Of a DNA stretch of 64,000 nt, positions 1 to 7,570 are shown one piece after another; position 1 is the stretch's first letter; each line of letters begins with the position of its first letter. Under the pieces are notes generated by a model that saw only the letters and a program-made list of their open reading frames with translations, did no database searches and had not been told where the DNA came from. This DNA is from Ohtaekwangia sp966211525 (GTDB taxonomy: Bacteria; Bacteroidota; Bacteroidia; Cytophagales; Cyclobacteriaceae): NCBI GenBank assembly GCA_966211525.1, contig CBIHOZ010000014.1, forward strand, positions 1 to 64,000, written 5' to 3'. A program made the position numbers and the translations under genes.

Positions 1-74
1 GAAAATCACTACTATAACTAGTGCTAAGTATAAATAGTGATTTAAATCTAAAGGTGATCTGCGGGAAATGATTT

Positions 75-425
75 TCAGTTTATAGCATCTTCAAAGAGCT
101 CAACCAGCGGTTCCTTCCCGAGCTTTACCGACACAATATCGAACCGAATGTGCCCATGCCAATCGGTAGAGTAGATATACTCTTCAGCCGCTTCATAAAG
201 TTTATTCATTTTACGAACGTCCACAAATTCTTCGGGCTCTCCGAAATCACTGGAGCTTCGGGCTTTTACTTCCACAAAGATCAGCCAGTCGTCTCGCCTC
301 ACGATCAGGTCGATCTCGGCACGTCCATGTCTATAATTTCGCACAACAATTTCGAATCCCTTCTTCATCAGAAATTCTGCGGCAAGCTGTTCGCCTTTTT
401 TGCCAATGGCAGTTCTGTTTTCCAC
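75..425 (-). CDS. YraN/UPF0102 family endonuclease-like protein
   Basis: Small 116-residue protein of the YraN (UPF0102) family, which has a restriction-endonuclease-like fold; its cellular role is not settled. The sequence shows the family hallmarks: an N-terminal GxxGExxAAxFL helix, then GRAEIDLI (about residues 34-41) and FVEVKAR (about 50-56), which together form the D-x(n)-E-x-K type nuclease core. The start is a GTG at 423-425; no ATG lies in frame upstream. It is divergent from the PGI/PMI gene across a 134-bp spacer. Length and motifs fit the family well. Confidence 0.9.
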   Translation of the reverse strand: MENRTAIGKKGEQLAAEFLMKKGFEIVVRNYRHGRAEIDLIVRRDDWLIFVEVKARSSSDFGEPEEFVDVRKMNKLYEAAEEYIYSTDWHGHIRFDIVSVKLGKEPLVELFEDAIN

Positions 426-439
426 AACGGAGTTTAAAA

Positions 440-486
440 GTGTTCAGGTGTTTACGTGTGTAAGTGTGTGCGTGAAGTGTGGAGGT
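440..486 (+). repeat. GTGT-octamer intergenic repeat, copy 1
   Basis: The spacer between yraN and the PGI/PMI gene holds consecutive 8-bp units led by GTGT: GTGTTCAG, GTGTTTAC, GTGTGTAA, GTGTGTGC, then GTGAAGTG. The same order of units, with a few substitutions, recurs at 48095-48137 on the minus strand and more loosely at 7163-7199. Confidence 0.7.
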
Positions 487-532
487 ATGGTTGTTGTTCA
501 ATAAATTGCTGCTATACTTGTTTCTTATATCG

Positions 533-540
533 TATCTTTG
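533..540 (+). promoter_or_regulatory. Bacteroidota -7 promoter element TATCTTTG
   Basis: TATCTTTG is an exact match to the TAnnTTTG -7 box of the primary Bacteroidota sigma factor. It ends 19 nt before the ATG of the PGI/PMI gene. A possible -33 TTG is at 506-508, 24 nt upstream, slightly far. Confidence 0.65.
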
Positions 541-559
541 AAAACCCAAATTACGAACT

Positions 560-1567
560 ATGTCGTCTACGAAAAAATACATTGAAGGCTTTACACGTCA
601 GTTGGCAGATGCTTTGAAGATCGGACAATCGCTTGACCTCGATCGACCCGGCAGTGATATTCGCAATGTTGTTATAGCCGGCATGGGTTCGTCTGGTGTA
701 GCGGCTAACCTGGTGGAGTCACTTACCTTCGGTCGCATTCCTATTCCCATCACCGTTTGCAAAACGTACAACATTCCACAGTTTGTTAGTCCGCATACAT
801 TGTTTATAGCATGCTCCTATAGCGGTAATGCCGAAGAAACTGTATCGGCACTGAATAAAGCTTTGCTGAAACGTGCGCAGGTAATCGCCATCGCTTCAGG
901 TGGCAGGCTCCTCGACATCTGTCGTGAATATAATCTCCAGTATATACAGTTGCCGTCAGGGTCAGACAGCCCACGTGCCATGTTGCCCTATAACATGATG
1001 GCGCTGCTATATGTACTATACCACACCAACCTGATTGGTGCAGCGTTTATAAAAGAAACCGAAAATGCGATTGAATTTTTAGATCGCGGTGAAAAAGGAA
1101 TTCAGTCGGAAGCAGAACTCATTGCTAAAAAGCTGAAAGGAAAACTTCCTGTTATTTACTGCGACAACCGGCTTCATGCCATGGCCATTCGTTTTCAGCA
1201 ACAGCTAAACGAAAACGCGAAACAAATTGCCCACACCAATACCTTCCCGGAAATAAATCACAATGAGATAGCCGGCTGGCGTTACCCGGAAGCATTGATG
1301 CCGATGCTGCAGGCAGTATATCTTTACTCCGATCACGACCATGAACGCGTAGAGAAACGTATGGAGCTAAGCCGCGATCTGTTTGAGAAAAATTCGAAGC
1401 CGGTTATTGATATCATCGGTGAGGGCGCTTCGTTGCTGGAACAATATTATTACCTGATACACCTTACCGACTGGATATCGTATTGCCTGGCAAAAGAAAA
1501 CGGTGTGGAACCAGACGCAAATGATACTATAGTATATCTGCGAAACGAACTCGACAAACAAAAATAG
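560..1567 (+). CDS. bifunctional phosphoglucose/phosphomannose isomerase
   Basis: 335-residue SIS-fold isomerase of the PGI/PMI family, which interconverts glucose-6-P, mannose-6-P and fructose-6-P in the cytoplasm. Visible motifs are GMGSSG (41-46) and SYSGNAEET (86-94) of the first SIS domain, SDSPRAMLPY (about 134-143), and a C-terminal SIS domain with an ENAKQIAHTNTFPEINHNE segment carrying the expected acid/base Glu and His. Length fits the bifunctional family rather than classical Pgi (about 550 aa). Likely monocistronic behind its own TATCTTTG promoter. It could feed mannose-derived nucleotide sugars to the glycosyltransferase cluster at 17.7-31.5 kb; that link is inference only. Confidence 0.9.
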   Translation: MSSTKKYIEGFTRQLADALKIGQSLDLDRPGSDIRNVVIAGMGSSGVAANLVESLTFGRIPIPITVCKTYNIPQFVSPHTLFIACSYSGNAEETVSALNKALLKRAQVIAIASGGRLLDICREYNLQYIQLPSGSDSPRAMLPYNMMALLYVLYHTNLIGAAFIKETENAIEFLDRGEKGIQSEAELIAKKLKGKLPVIYCDNRLHAMAIRFQQQLNENAKQIAHTNTFPEINHNEIAGWRYPEALMPMLQAVYLYSDHDHERVEKRMELSRDLFEKNSKPVIDIIGEGASLLEQYYYLIHLTDWISYCLAKENGVEPDANDTIVYLRNELDKQK

Positions 1568-1570
1568 AAC

Positions 1571-1600
1571 TTGTTTTGACGTTGTTTCGTTGTAACTTTA
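1571..1600 (+). promoter_or_regulatory. promoter TTG-N19-TAACTTTA
   Basis: TTG at 1571-1573 and TAACTTTA at 1593-1600 are separated by 19 nt, the normal Bacteroidota spacing; the last base of the -7 box deviates from G. The ATG of the small gene follows 21 nt later. Confidence 0.55.
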
Positions 1601-1621
1601 GATAAACAATATGGCAAGGCT

Positions 1622-1813
1622 ATGAAAGCACCTATTAGTAAGCGAACACGGAAGATTCTTGATGATCCGCAGTTAGCCAAGCAGCTTATGTTAGCCATTA
1701 TCGCTGATCGCCTCGTGGAACGTTCCATGATCTCAGAAGAAGAACGCCCCACAATAAAAGTTGACGGAGAAGAGCTCAAGCTCGTCAGGTTAAAGGCGAT
1801 CGATAAGAAGTAA
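1622..1813 (+). CDS. small hypothetical protein (63 aa)
   Basis: I do not recognise this 63-residue soluble, charged protein. It has no signal peptide, membrane segment or Cys motif. Composition suggests an N-terminal helical part (KRTRKILDDPQLAKQLMLAIIADRLVE) followed by a short beta-rich tail (TIKVDGEELKLVRLKAI). A well-spaced promoter just upstream and an adjacent co-directional membrane-protein gene 23 bp downstream support expression as the first gene of a run ending around 5.4 kb. An ATG at 1610 opens only a four-codon ORF, so 1622 is the start. Confidence 0.6.
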   Translation: MKAPISKRTRKILDDPQLAKQLMLAIIADRLVERSMISEEERPTIKVDGEELKLVRLKAIDKK

Positions 1814-1836
1814 GAAACGTTTTTGGAGGGTTATGC

Positions 1837-2634
1837 ATGAATCTCATTCTTGGGTCGATCTTTCTATTTATACTTATCATTCCCGGACTGGCATTCCGGT
1901 ACTCCTATCTTCACGGAACATACGCCAAGCAATCCTTTAAGATCTCGGCTGTTGATGAAATCTTCTGGGCCATTCTGCCCGCGCTTTTCTTTCAGCTTGC
2001 AGGCATTGTTATCATAGAACATTTAACGCCTTACAAAATCCAGCTGGAATTGATCTACCAGATCATTACAGAATCCAGCAGCGATATCAATTTCGAAATC
2101 ATTCGTCAGAGCATTTTATATTTCCTGGTATACCTGGTGTGTATGATAGGCGTATCGGTGGCATTGGGACTGCTGACGCGATTGATCGTGCGTAAATTCA
2201 GATTCGATCTCAAGTATCCGTTTCTTCGTCTCAACAACGAATGGTATTATCTATTCAGCGGAGAGATACTTGACCTGGAGCAACCGGGAGAATCGAAAAA
2301 CATTGATCTTATACAAGTTGATGTACTGATGCAAACCGGAGAAGGTCCGCTGGTATATAGCGGTACACTCGAAGATTACTTTCTGTCGAAAGACAACGGT
2401 CTTGATCGCATATACCTTTCGCAGGTATACCGCAGAAAAATGCAGGAAGATTTAAAACGTAACGAACGCAACGTGGGCTACCTGGAGCGTTACCTGGATG
2501 AACGATACTATTCCATGCCCGGCGATTTGTTCGTTATCACCTATAGCGAAATCCTGAACCTGAACATAACCTATCACGTGTGGTCGAATATTTTAGAAGA
2601 TGAAGTAAACACCAATGAACAGCGTACCGAATAA
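1837..2634 (+). CDS. hypothetical membrane protein
   Basis: 265-residue protein, not recognised. Membrane segments are apparent at residues 1-20 (NLILGSIFLFILIIPGLAF), about 43-62 (IFWAILPALFFQLAGIVIIEH) and about 93-115 (SILYFLVYLVCMIGVSVALGL). The C-terminal 140 residues look soluble and mixed alpha/beta, with a motif-like stretch VDVLMQTGEGPLVYSGTLEDY. The start is preceded by GGAGGG at 1825-1830, an unusually strong Shine-Dalgarno sequence for this phylum. Its 3' end overlaps lipB by 20 nt, so translation is probably coupled. A role in membrane or lipoate metabolism cannot be claimed from adjacency. Confidence 0.75.
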   Translation: MNLILGSIFLFILIIPGLAFRYSYLHGTYAKQSFKISAVDEIFWAILPALFFQLAGIVIIEHLTPYKIQLELIYQIITESSSDINFEIIRQSILYFLVYLVCMIGVSVALGLLTRLIVRKFRFDLKYPFLRLNNEWYYLFSGEILDLEQPGESKNIDLIQVDVLMQTGEGPLVYSGTLEDYFLSKDNGLDRIYLSQVYRRKMQEDLKRNERNVGYLERYLDERYYSMPGDLFVITYSEILNLNITYHVWSNILEDEVNTNEQRTE

Positions 2635-3331
2635 GAAAGTAAAGTTTATAGAGCTGGGGTTGAAGGATTATCAGGAGGCGTGGGATTACCAGGTTTCGTT
2701 GTTCGATAAAACGCTGGCCGTAAAATCAGAGAACAGAAATCTTCCGGCCGAACAGCAAAAGGCTACCGATAATTATCTTCTCTTCTGTGAACATCCGCAT
2801 GTATTTACACTGGGCAAAAGCGGAGACGAAAAAAACCTGATCATTTCGAAAGAGGAATTGAATGCCGTACATGCCACCTATCACCACATTAATCGTGGCG
2901 GTGATATTACGTATCATGGTCCGGGACAAATTGTTGGCTACCCGATTCTCGATCTCGAAAATTTCTTCACCGACATACACAAGTATATGCGTCTGATGGA
3001 GGAATCTGTAATTCAGACGCTGAAAGAATATAACATTGAAGCCGGACGCATTGCTGGTCTCACCGGCGTGTGGATCGATTTTGAGAATGAACGAAAGGCT
3101 CGTAAGATCTGCGCACTCGGTGTAAAGACAAGTCGTTGGGTAACCATGCATGGTTTTGCTTTTAACATTAATCCCGACTTACGATATTTCGCCTACATCG
3201 TACCGTGTGGTATTCAGGATAAAGCTGTGACTTCACTGGAAAAAGAACTTGGTAAAAAAGTTGATATCCGCGAAGCGCAGGAAATCCTTAAAGAAAAATT
3301 TCGTGAACAGTTTGACATGGAGTGGCTATGA
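2615..3331 (+). CDS. lipB: lipoyl(octanoyl) transferase LipB
   Basis: Transfers octanoate from octanoyl-ACP to the lipoyl domains of 2-oxoacid dehydrogenases and GcvH, the first step of protein lipoylation. The 238-residue sequence has the diagnostic RGGDITYHGPGQ (94-105), the catalytic lysine in ICALGVK (Lys171) and the catalytic cysteine in IVPCGI (Cys198). The N-terminal arm of about 25 residues is somewhat longer than in E. coli LipB. The gene overlaps the upstream membrane-protein gene by 20 nt and the downstream gene by 4 nt, indicating a translationally coupled operon. No LipA is in view. Confidence 0.96.
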   Translation: MNSVPNKKVKFIELGLKDYQEAWDYQVSLFDKTLAVKSENRNLPAEQQKATDNYLLFCEHPHVFTLGKSGDEKNLIISKEELNAVHATYHHINRGGDITYHGPGQIVGYPILDLENFFTDIHKYMRLMEESVIQTLKEYNIEAGRIAGLTGVWIDFENERKARKICALGVKTSRWVTMHGFAFNINPDLRYFAYIVPCGIQDKAVTSLEKELGKKVDIREAQEILKEKFREQFDMEWL

Positions 3332-3732
3332 TGAAGGACATTGAAAAACCCGAAGTAAAAAACGTAACGCTGGCCGTTGCGCGTAAAAGAAATATAGGTG
3401 AGCAAGACGAGTGGAAAGTATACCTGATCAACAACAACGATTTTGCAATTGAGAATACACTGGTAGCCAGCAAGGGCTATGGCGAGAAAGATGGCGAACC
3501 TCAGCAAACATCTATACTGCGTCACTATCTTGATACCATTGCTCCGAACAGTGCCGTGCTGATTGAGCCGATCGATCCGTCCGTGTTTCACTTAAACAAT
3601 GAATACTGGGTAAGTTATTATATAGGCAGACAGATTTTCGATAAGCGTTTTGTATTTGTGCCGGACACGATTTGTGAAGAGAATATCACGTTTATAAAAG
3701 AGCTGGAGATGGAGGGTGTTCTGCATTCTTAA
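3328..3732 (+). CDS. conserved hypothetical protein
   Basis: 134-residue soluble protein, not assigned. The sequence reads as a beta-sandwich-like accessory protein: VTLAVARKRNI, WKVYLINNNDFAIENTLVAS, IAPNSAVLIEPIDPSVF, EYWVSYYIGRQIFDKRFVFVP. Small proteins of this style occur widely in Cytophagales beside housekeeping genes. Three starts are possible: GTG 3322, ATG 3328 and ATG 3331. ATG 3328 gives a classic ATGA overlap with the lipB stop and is preferred. It lies in the same operon as lipB, with a DUF4349 protein 28 bp downstream. Confidence 0.75.
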   Translation: MMKDIEKPEVKNVTLAVARKRNIGEQDEWKVYLINNNDFAIENTLVASKGYGEKDGEPQQTSILRHYLDTIAPNSAVLIEPIDPSVFHLNNEYWVSYYIGRQIFDKRFVFVPDTICEENITFIKELEMEGVLHS

Positions 3733-3760
3733 CCGGCATAGCTAACCACTCCTAACCTAT

Positions 3761-4654
3761 ATGAAAGTTCTTTTTAAGAAGCGCCTGCTCCGCACCATCG
3801 GTATATTACTGATTGGATTTTTTGTGCTGTTCATTTTCCGTTTTATCTATGGGTATTCTACAGGCCTCTCGGAAGTGCAGGAAGAATACTTCTCGGATTT
3901 CTTTTCCAGTCTCGAAGAAGTGAAACATAACTATGCCAGCGATCGGTATAAGTTCAAGAAGTTTGAACAATCCGGTGCAGCAGGGCAAAGTCAGCCGCAT
4001 GAGTTTGATGTTAGTCAGAAGTACGAGAAGACTGCTACCGTAAAATCGAAGTCTTCTGATTTTGAAGCAGATGAAAAGAGACTTCGTGCTCATATCAAAA
4101 AACAAAATGGCATTATCCAATACGAGGAGAATGCCGGTAAACGTGGCAACCGGTCGCTTCATTTACTAATCGGTATACCGCCAGCCAGTTTCGATTCTTC
4201 ATATACCGAGATGTTAAAGATTGGCAACATTCGCTCGAAAGAAATTACCAAGATCGACAAGACGAATGAGTTCAAAAATCTGAACGCTAAAAAGGCTTCG
4301 CTCGAAATTACCCGGCAGGCTTTGCTGGATATAAAAAAACAGAGTGGCCGCATCGAAGAGTATATCAACCTGCAGAATCGTATTCTTGAAATAGAACAGG
4401 AGTTACAAGACCTTGGAGTTTTACTGGGAGACTTCGATGAAGAGAATGAATTCTGCACCATTCGCTTCTCCTTGCTCGAAGGCCGTGAGATAAAAGTAAG
4501 TATGCTACATCGAATAAAGGTAGCCTTTGAGTGGACTGCACAATACTATCTTTTATTTATAGCGATTGCCGCAGCGGCCAGTATATTTGCATTCTTCTTC
4601 CTGTTGATCATTGATAAATTGATACCGGGAATAATAAACAAGATCAATCAGTAA
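3761..4654 (+). CDS. DUF4349 domain-containing membrane protein
   Basis: 297 residues with an N-terminal membrane segment (about 11-30, TIGILLIGFFVLFIFRFIYGY), an extracytoplasmic region with a long coiled coil (about 165-215, KASLEITRQALLDIKK...LQNRILEIEQELQDL) and a C-terminal membrane helix (about 262-290). This layout, plus the DFEADEKRLRAHIKKQNGIIQYEE and IRFSLLE segments, matches the DUF4349 family, which is anchored in the cytoplasmic membrane and of unknown function. It lacks the N-terminal lipobox some homologues carry. It sits 10 bp before the exonuclease gene in an apparent operon. Confidence 0.85.
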   Translation: MKVLFKKRLLRTIGILLIGFFVLFIFRFIYGYSTGLSEVQEEYFSDFFSSLEEVKHNYASDRYKFKKFEQSGAAGQSQPHEFDVSQKYEKTATVKSKSSDFEADEKRLRAHIKKQNGIIQYEENAGKRGNRSLHLLIGIPPASFDSSYTEMLKIGNIRSKEITKIDKTNEFKNLNAKKASLEITRQALLDIKKQSGRIEEYINLQNRILEIEQELQDLGVLLGDFDEENEFCTIRFSLLEGREIKVSMLHRIKVAFEWTAQYYLLFIAIAAAASIFAFFFLLIIDKLIPGIINKINQ

Positions 4655-4664
4655 AAACCGATGT

Positions 4665-5381
4665 ATGAATTCTGAGCTGCGCGAAATTTTATTCCTCGAC
4701 ATTGAAACGGTATCGCATACCAATGATTTTAATTCGCTTGATGAGCGATTGAAATCACTATGGATGCGAAAGGCCAGTCATTTGCGCAGAGATCCGAGCC
4801 AGACCGATGAACAAATATACCTGGACCGCGCTGCTATATTTGCCGAGTTCGGAAAAGTTATTTGCATCTGTGTAGGTAAACTATATGAAGCCGATAATGG
4901 CGTGGTAACACTGCGCACCAAGGCATACTATGGTGATGATGAGAAGGCGCTGCTCACCGAATTCAAATGCATGCTCGAAAAGCTGAACGCCTCTACAGAA
5001 AGGTTATGTGCACACAACGGCAAGGAGTTTGACTTCCCATACCTGTGCAGAAGGATGCTGGTAAATGGAATTCAACTTCCCGCTATATTAAACATCTCCG
5101 GAAGAAAACCGTGGGAAGTGCAACACTACGATACCATGGAGCTCTGGAAATTCGGAGACTATAAACATTTTACATCGCTGGATTTGCTCGCGGCTATATT
5201 TAATATTCCGTCCAGTAAAAATGGTATCGATGGCAGCAAGGTAAATCAGGTGTACTACGAAGAGAAAGATCTGGTAAGAATAAAAGACTATTGCCTTCGC
5301 GATGTGGAAGTTTTGGCGCAGCTGTTTTTGAAACTTCGCGGTATACAACTTGAACACGAGCTCGTGGTGCAACCATCCTAG
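4665..5381 (+). CDS. PolB-like 3'-5' exonuclease (DEDDy)
   Basis: 238-residue protein related to the proofreading exonuclease domain of family-B DNA polymerases but standing alone. The three exonuclease motifs are visible: LFLDIETVS (Asp11/Glu13), LCAHNGKEFDFPYLCRR (about 118-134) and YCLRDVEVLAQL (about 212-223, Tyr-x3-Asp). These coordinate the two metals for 3'-5' hydrolysis of single-stranded ends. Its function in vivo is unknown; DNA repair is a reasonable inference. The stop codon is convergent with that of the next gene: the CTAG at 5378-5381 reads TAG on both strands. Confidence 0.88.
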   Translation: MNSELREILFLDIETVSHTNDFNSLDERLKSLWMRKASHLRRDPSQTDEQIYLDRAAIFAEFGKVICICVGKLYEADNGVVTLRTKAYYGDDEKALLTEFKCMLEKLNASTERLCAHNGKEFDFPYLCRRMLVNGIQLPAILNISGRKPWEVQHYDTMELWKFGDYKHFTSLDLLAAIFNIPSSKNGIDGSKVNQVYYEEKDLVRIKDYCLRDVEVLAQLFLKLRGIQLEHELVVQPS

Positions 5382-6076
5382 AGAGTAATCCTATTTTTCG
5401 ATCGGCCTTCAACGCCCGGGTATAGCGAAGGCACAGCATCGCTGTAGAATATTTCTTTGGTCTCCAGGTTCATCATAGACAGTACACCGGACCATCCCGC
5501 ACCGGTATCCATCATCCATACTTCACACGACTTGATCGGTTTTGAAAATGGAATGGGCGTGTGGCCTATGTAAATTTCATCGAACGAGCTGAGCTTGCCG
5601 TGTATTTCTTTCATGTATAGCTCCAACGCTATACGCGCCAGGTTTCGGTCCCACAAAAAAATGTTAAGGACTTGCTCGTCTAACGGAATCTTTGTGTTGA
5701 TGCCGTCATGAACGAACAACTTGTTATCGGTTTGATAATAAGGTCGCGCATTCTTTAAAAACTCAAGATGCTGAACCGGCACACCATCCGGATACGACTT
5801 TATGGTTGCTTCACCTCCCTGCGATAACCAGGCGCGATCAATATAACCGCTCTCAATCCATTGTCGTGTCCACAAATCATGGTTGCCAAGAATATAGGTG
5901 AGGTGCCTGATCTTTAGCAGTTCATCAATGCATTGTCTGGTTTCAGGCCAGCCGTCACATACATCACCCAGGCTGATGAGGTGATCGTTCTCAAAATCAA
6001 AATCAGCCAGGGCCAGGCACTGCCGCAGCGCGCGGTAGGCCCCGTGAATGTCTCCGATTACAAATGTTCTCGACAT
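5378..6076 (-). CDS. metallophosphoesterase (PPP-type phosphatase family)
   Basis: Cytoplasmic binuclear metallophosphoesterase of about 232 residues. The PPP signature is in order: GDIHG (8-12), GDVCDG (replacing the usual GDxxDRG), GNHD, then VHDG and IGHTP, followed by DTGAGW. Related bacterial enzymes act as Ser/Thr protein phosphatases or on Ap4A; the sequence does not decide the substrate. The loss of Arg in GD-x-x-D-R-G argues against a typical PP1-like protein phosphatase. Start: an in-frame GTG at 6086-6088 would add four residues, but ATG 6076 places the first motif at the usual distance. Confidence 0.87.
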   Translation of the reverse strand: MSRTFVIGDIHGAYRALRQCLALADFDFENDHLISLGDVCDGWPETRQCIDELLKIRHLTYILGNHDLWTRQWIESGYIDRAWLSQGGEATIKSYPDGVPVQHLEFLKNARPYYQTDNKLFVHDGINTKIPLDEQVLNIFLWDRNLARIALELYMKEIHGKLSSFDEIYIGHTPIPFSKPIKSCEVWMMDTGAGWSGVLSMMNLETKEIFYSDAVPSLYPGVEGRSKNRITL

Positions 6077-6141
6077 CTTTTCCCTCACATCTTAAAAATG
6101 CAATCCATCAAGTTTGGGGCTTATTTTTTCAATAATTACGC

Positions 6142-6149
6142 TATTTTTG
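6142..6149 (+). promoter_or_regulatory. -7 promoter element TATTTTTG upstream of moxR
   Basis: Exact TAnnTTTG match that ends 27 nt before the MoxR ATG. A TTTG at 113-116 of the same kilobase (6113-6116) could serve as a distant -33 element (25 nt). Confidence 0.55.
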
Positions 6150-6176
6150 ACAGGTTTAAAAATCAAATAACTGTGT

Positions 6177-7163
6177 ATGGAAGCCGTAGCCGTTGAAAAG
6201 CACGAAGAACATAAGGAGAAAATAAAAGAAGTTTATGCCGAAGTAGGTAAAGTAGTGGTGGGCCAGCAATATATGGTCAACCGCCTCATGATCGGTCTCT
6301 TTACGAATGGACATATACTTTTGGAAGGTGTACCAGGTCTTGCCAAAACATTAACGGTAAGTACACTGGCACAAGTACTGCACCTCGATTTTCAACGTAT
6401 TCAATTTACACCTGATCTTCTTCCTGCCGACCTTGTTGGTACAATGATCTACAATCAGAAGGATGGGAAGTTTGAAGTAAAGCAAGGCCCTATATTTGCC
6501 AACATCATATTGGCTGATGAGATCAACCGCTCGCCCGCTAAAGTACAATCAGCGCTGCTTGAAGCGATGCAGGAGAAACAAGTAACAATCGGAGAGACTA
6601 CTTTTAAACTCGATCGTCCGTTCCTTGTGATGGCAACACAAAACCCGGTCGACCAGGAAGGAACCTATCCACTGCCGGAAGCGCAGGTAGACCGCTTCAT
6701 GATGAAAGTATATGTAGACTACCCTACCAAAGATCAGGAGATCGAGATCATGCGCAGGATATCCAACATGCAGTTCAACTATAAAGTAACAACCATGCTT
6801 ACGAAGGAAGAGATCTTCTCCATTCGTGACCAGGTGAACCGTGTAAAAATATCCGACTCATTAGAGCGCTATATTATCGAGCTGGTATATGCTACCCGCA
6901 GACCGCTGGAATATAAACTGAACGAACAGGCTCAATATATACAGTTTGGTGCTTCACCGCGTGCGAGTATAAATATGAACCTGGCAGCGAAAGCTGTAGC
7001 CTATATGGAAGGTCGCGACTATGTGTTGCCGGAAGACATTAAAGAAGTAGCACTGGATGTAATGAGCCACCGTATACTTCTGAACTACGAAGCCGAGGCA
7101 GACAACGTGAAGCCTTCGGATATTATTAAGGTTATTTTGAATAAGGTGCCGATCAATAAATAG
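6177..7163 (+). CDS. MoxR family AAA+ ATPase
   Basis: 328-residue AAA+ ATPase of the MoxR branch, chaperone-like factors that usually act with von Willebrand A proteins in metal insertion or complex maturation. Walker A GVPGLAKT is at 51-58, Walker B with DE at 114-115 inside ILADEINRSP, sensor 1 in VMATQNPVDQEGTYPLPEAQVDRF, and the C-terminal AAA lid follows. The usual partners (DUF58 and BatA/BatB-type VWA proteins) do not follow here; the gene is succeeded by a terminator and a 400-bp spacer. It therefore stands alone in this genome region. Confidence 0.93.
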   Translation: MEAVAVEKHEEHKEKIKEVYAEVGKVVVGQQYMVNRLMIGLFTNGHILLEGVPGLAKTLTVSTLAQVLHLDFQRIQFTPDLLPADLVGTMIYNQKDGKFEVKQGPIFANIILADEINRSPAKVQSALLEAMQEKQVTIGETTFKLDRPFLVMATQNPVDQEGTYPLPEAQVDRFMMKVYVDYPTKDQEIEIMRRISNMQFNYKVTTMLTKEEIFSIRDQVNRVKISDSLERYIIELVYATRRPLEYKLNEQAQYIQFGASPRASINMNLAAKAVAYMEGRDYVLPEDIKEVALDVMSHRILLNYEAEADNVKPSDIIKVILNKVPINK

Positions 7164-7199
7164 TGTTTAGGTGTGTGAGTGTTTATGTGTTCAGGTTGG
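7163..7199 (+). repeat. GTGT-octamer intergenic repeat, copy 2
   Basis: Starting at the last base of the MoxR stop codon, the units GTGTTTAG, GTGTGTGA, GTGTTTAT and GTGTTCAG follow in tandem. The first 14 bases (GTGTTTAGGTGTGT) are identical to the start of copy 3 at 48008. A stray GGTGTTCAGGTG lies about 100 bp downstream. Confidence 0.65.
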
Positions 7200-7570
7200 A
7201 CAGCACCGTGTACTGAAATAGATATTAATACAGAGTTTATTAAGCGCAGGTTAGAAGCCTGCGCTTTTCTTTTATATATAAGTCTCTGGTTTTGGGTGTT
7301 CAGGTGCCCTTATAGGTATATAATTTTGTTTGGGAGCTATATACTTCAACAATGTTTTATTACCCCCGCGTTATCTGCTTTAAAAAATCTTGTAAAAATT
7401 GTTAAGTCCAAATAATTGAAAAGTGTTGATAATCACGGCAGATAGCCATCGTTTACGAAGTATCTTTTAAACGGGCGTTAGCAACGCATTATCTCCTTAA
7501 CAATTTCGTAACACAGGCGTGCGAGTGAGGTAATATTAGAGATAGACCTTTGTAGCAAATAAAAAGGTTT
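7200..7570. other. long intergenic region before the TonB receptor
   Basis: About 370 bp with no credible gene; the one open stretch here (7179-7415) has no homology-like features. It contains the moxR terminator at 7242-7275, then AT-rich sequence leading to the receptor. I find no exact TAnnTTTG box; the nearest is AGACCTTTG around 7543-7551. A regulatory leader for the receptor could be here but no riboswitch was recognised. Confidence 0.5.
7242..7275 (+). terminator. rho-independent terminator after moxR
   Basis: Nine-base perfect stem AAGCGCAGG / CCTGCGCTT (7242-7250 with 7258-7266), 7-nt loop, followed by a T-rich run. Confidence 0.8.

Noticed and set aside
1..74. Left window edge as part of a gene
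   Set aside because: No open frame in any reading continues to the edge with protein-like content; treated as intergenic.
150..437. 95-residue open frame opposite YraN
   Set aside because: Antisense to a gene with clear family motifs; composition unlike real proteins.
2726..3151. 141-residue frame opposite lipB
   Set aside because: Antisense to the LipB active-site region.
7179..7415. 78-residue plus-strand open frame after moxR
   Set aside because: It runs through the GTGT repeat and the moxR terminator, is Cys/Trp/Tyr-rich without pattern and has no promoter or start signal; treated as chance.
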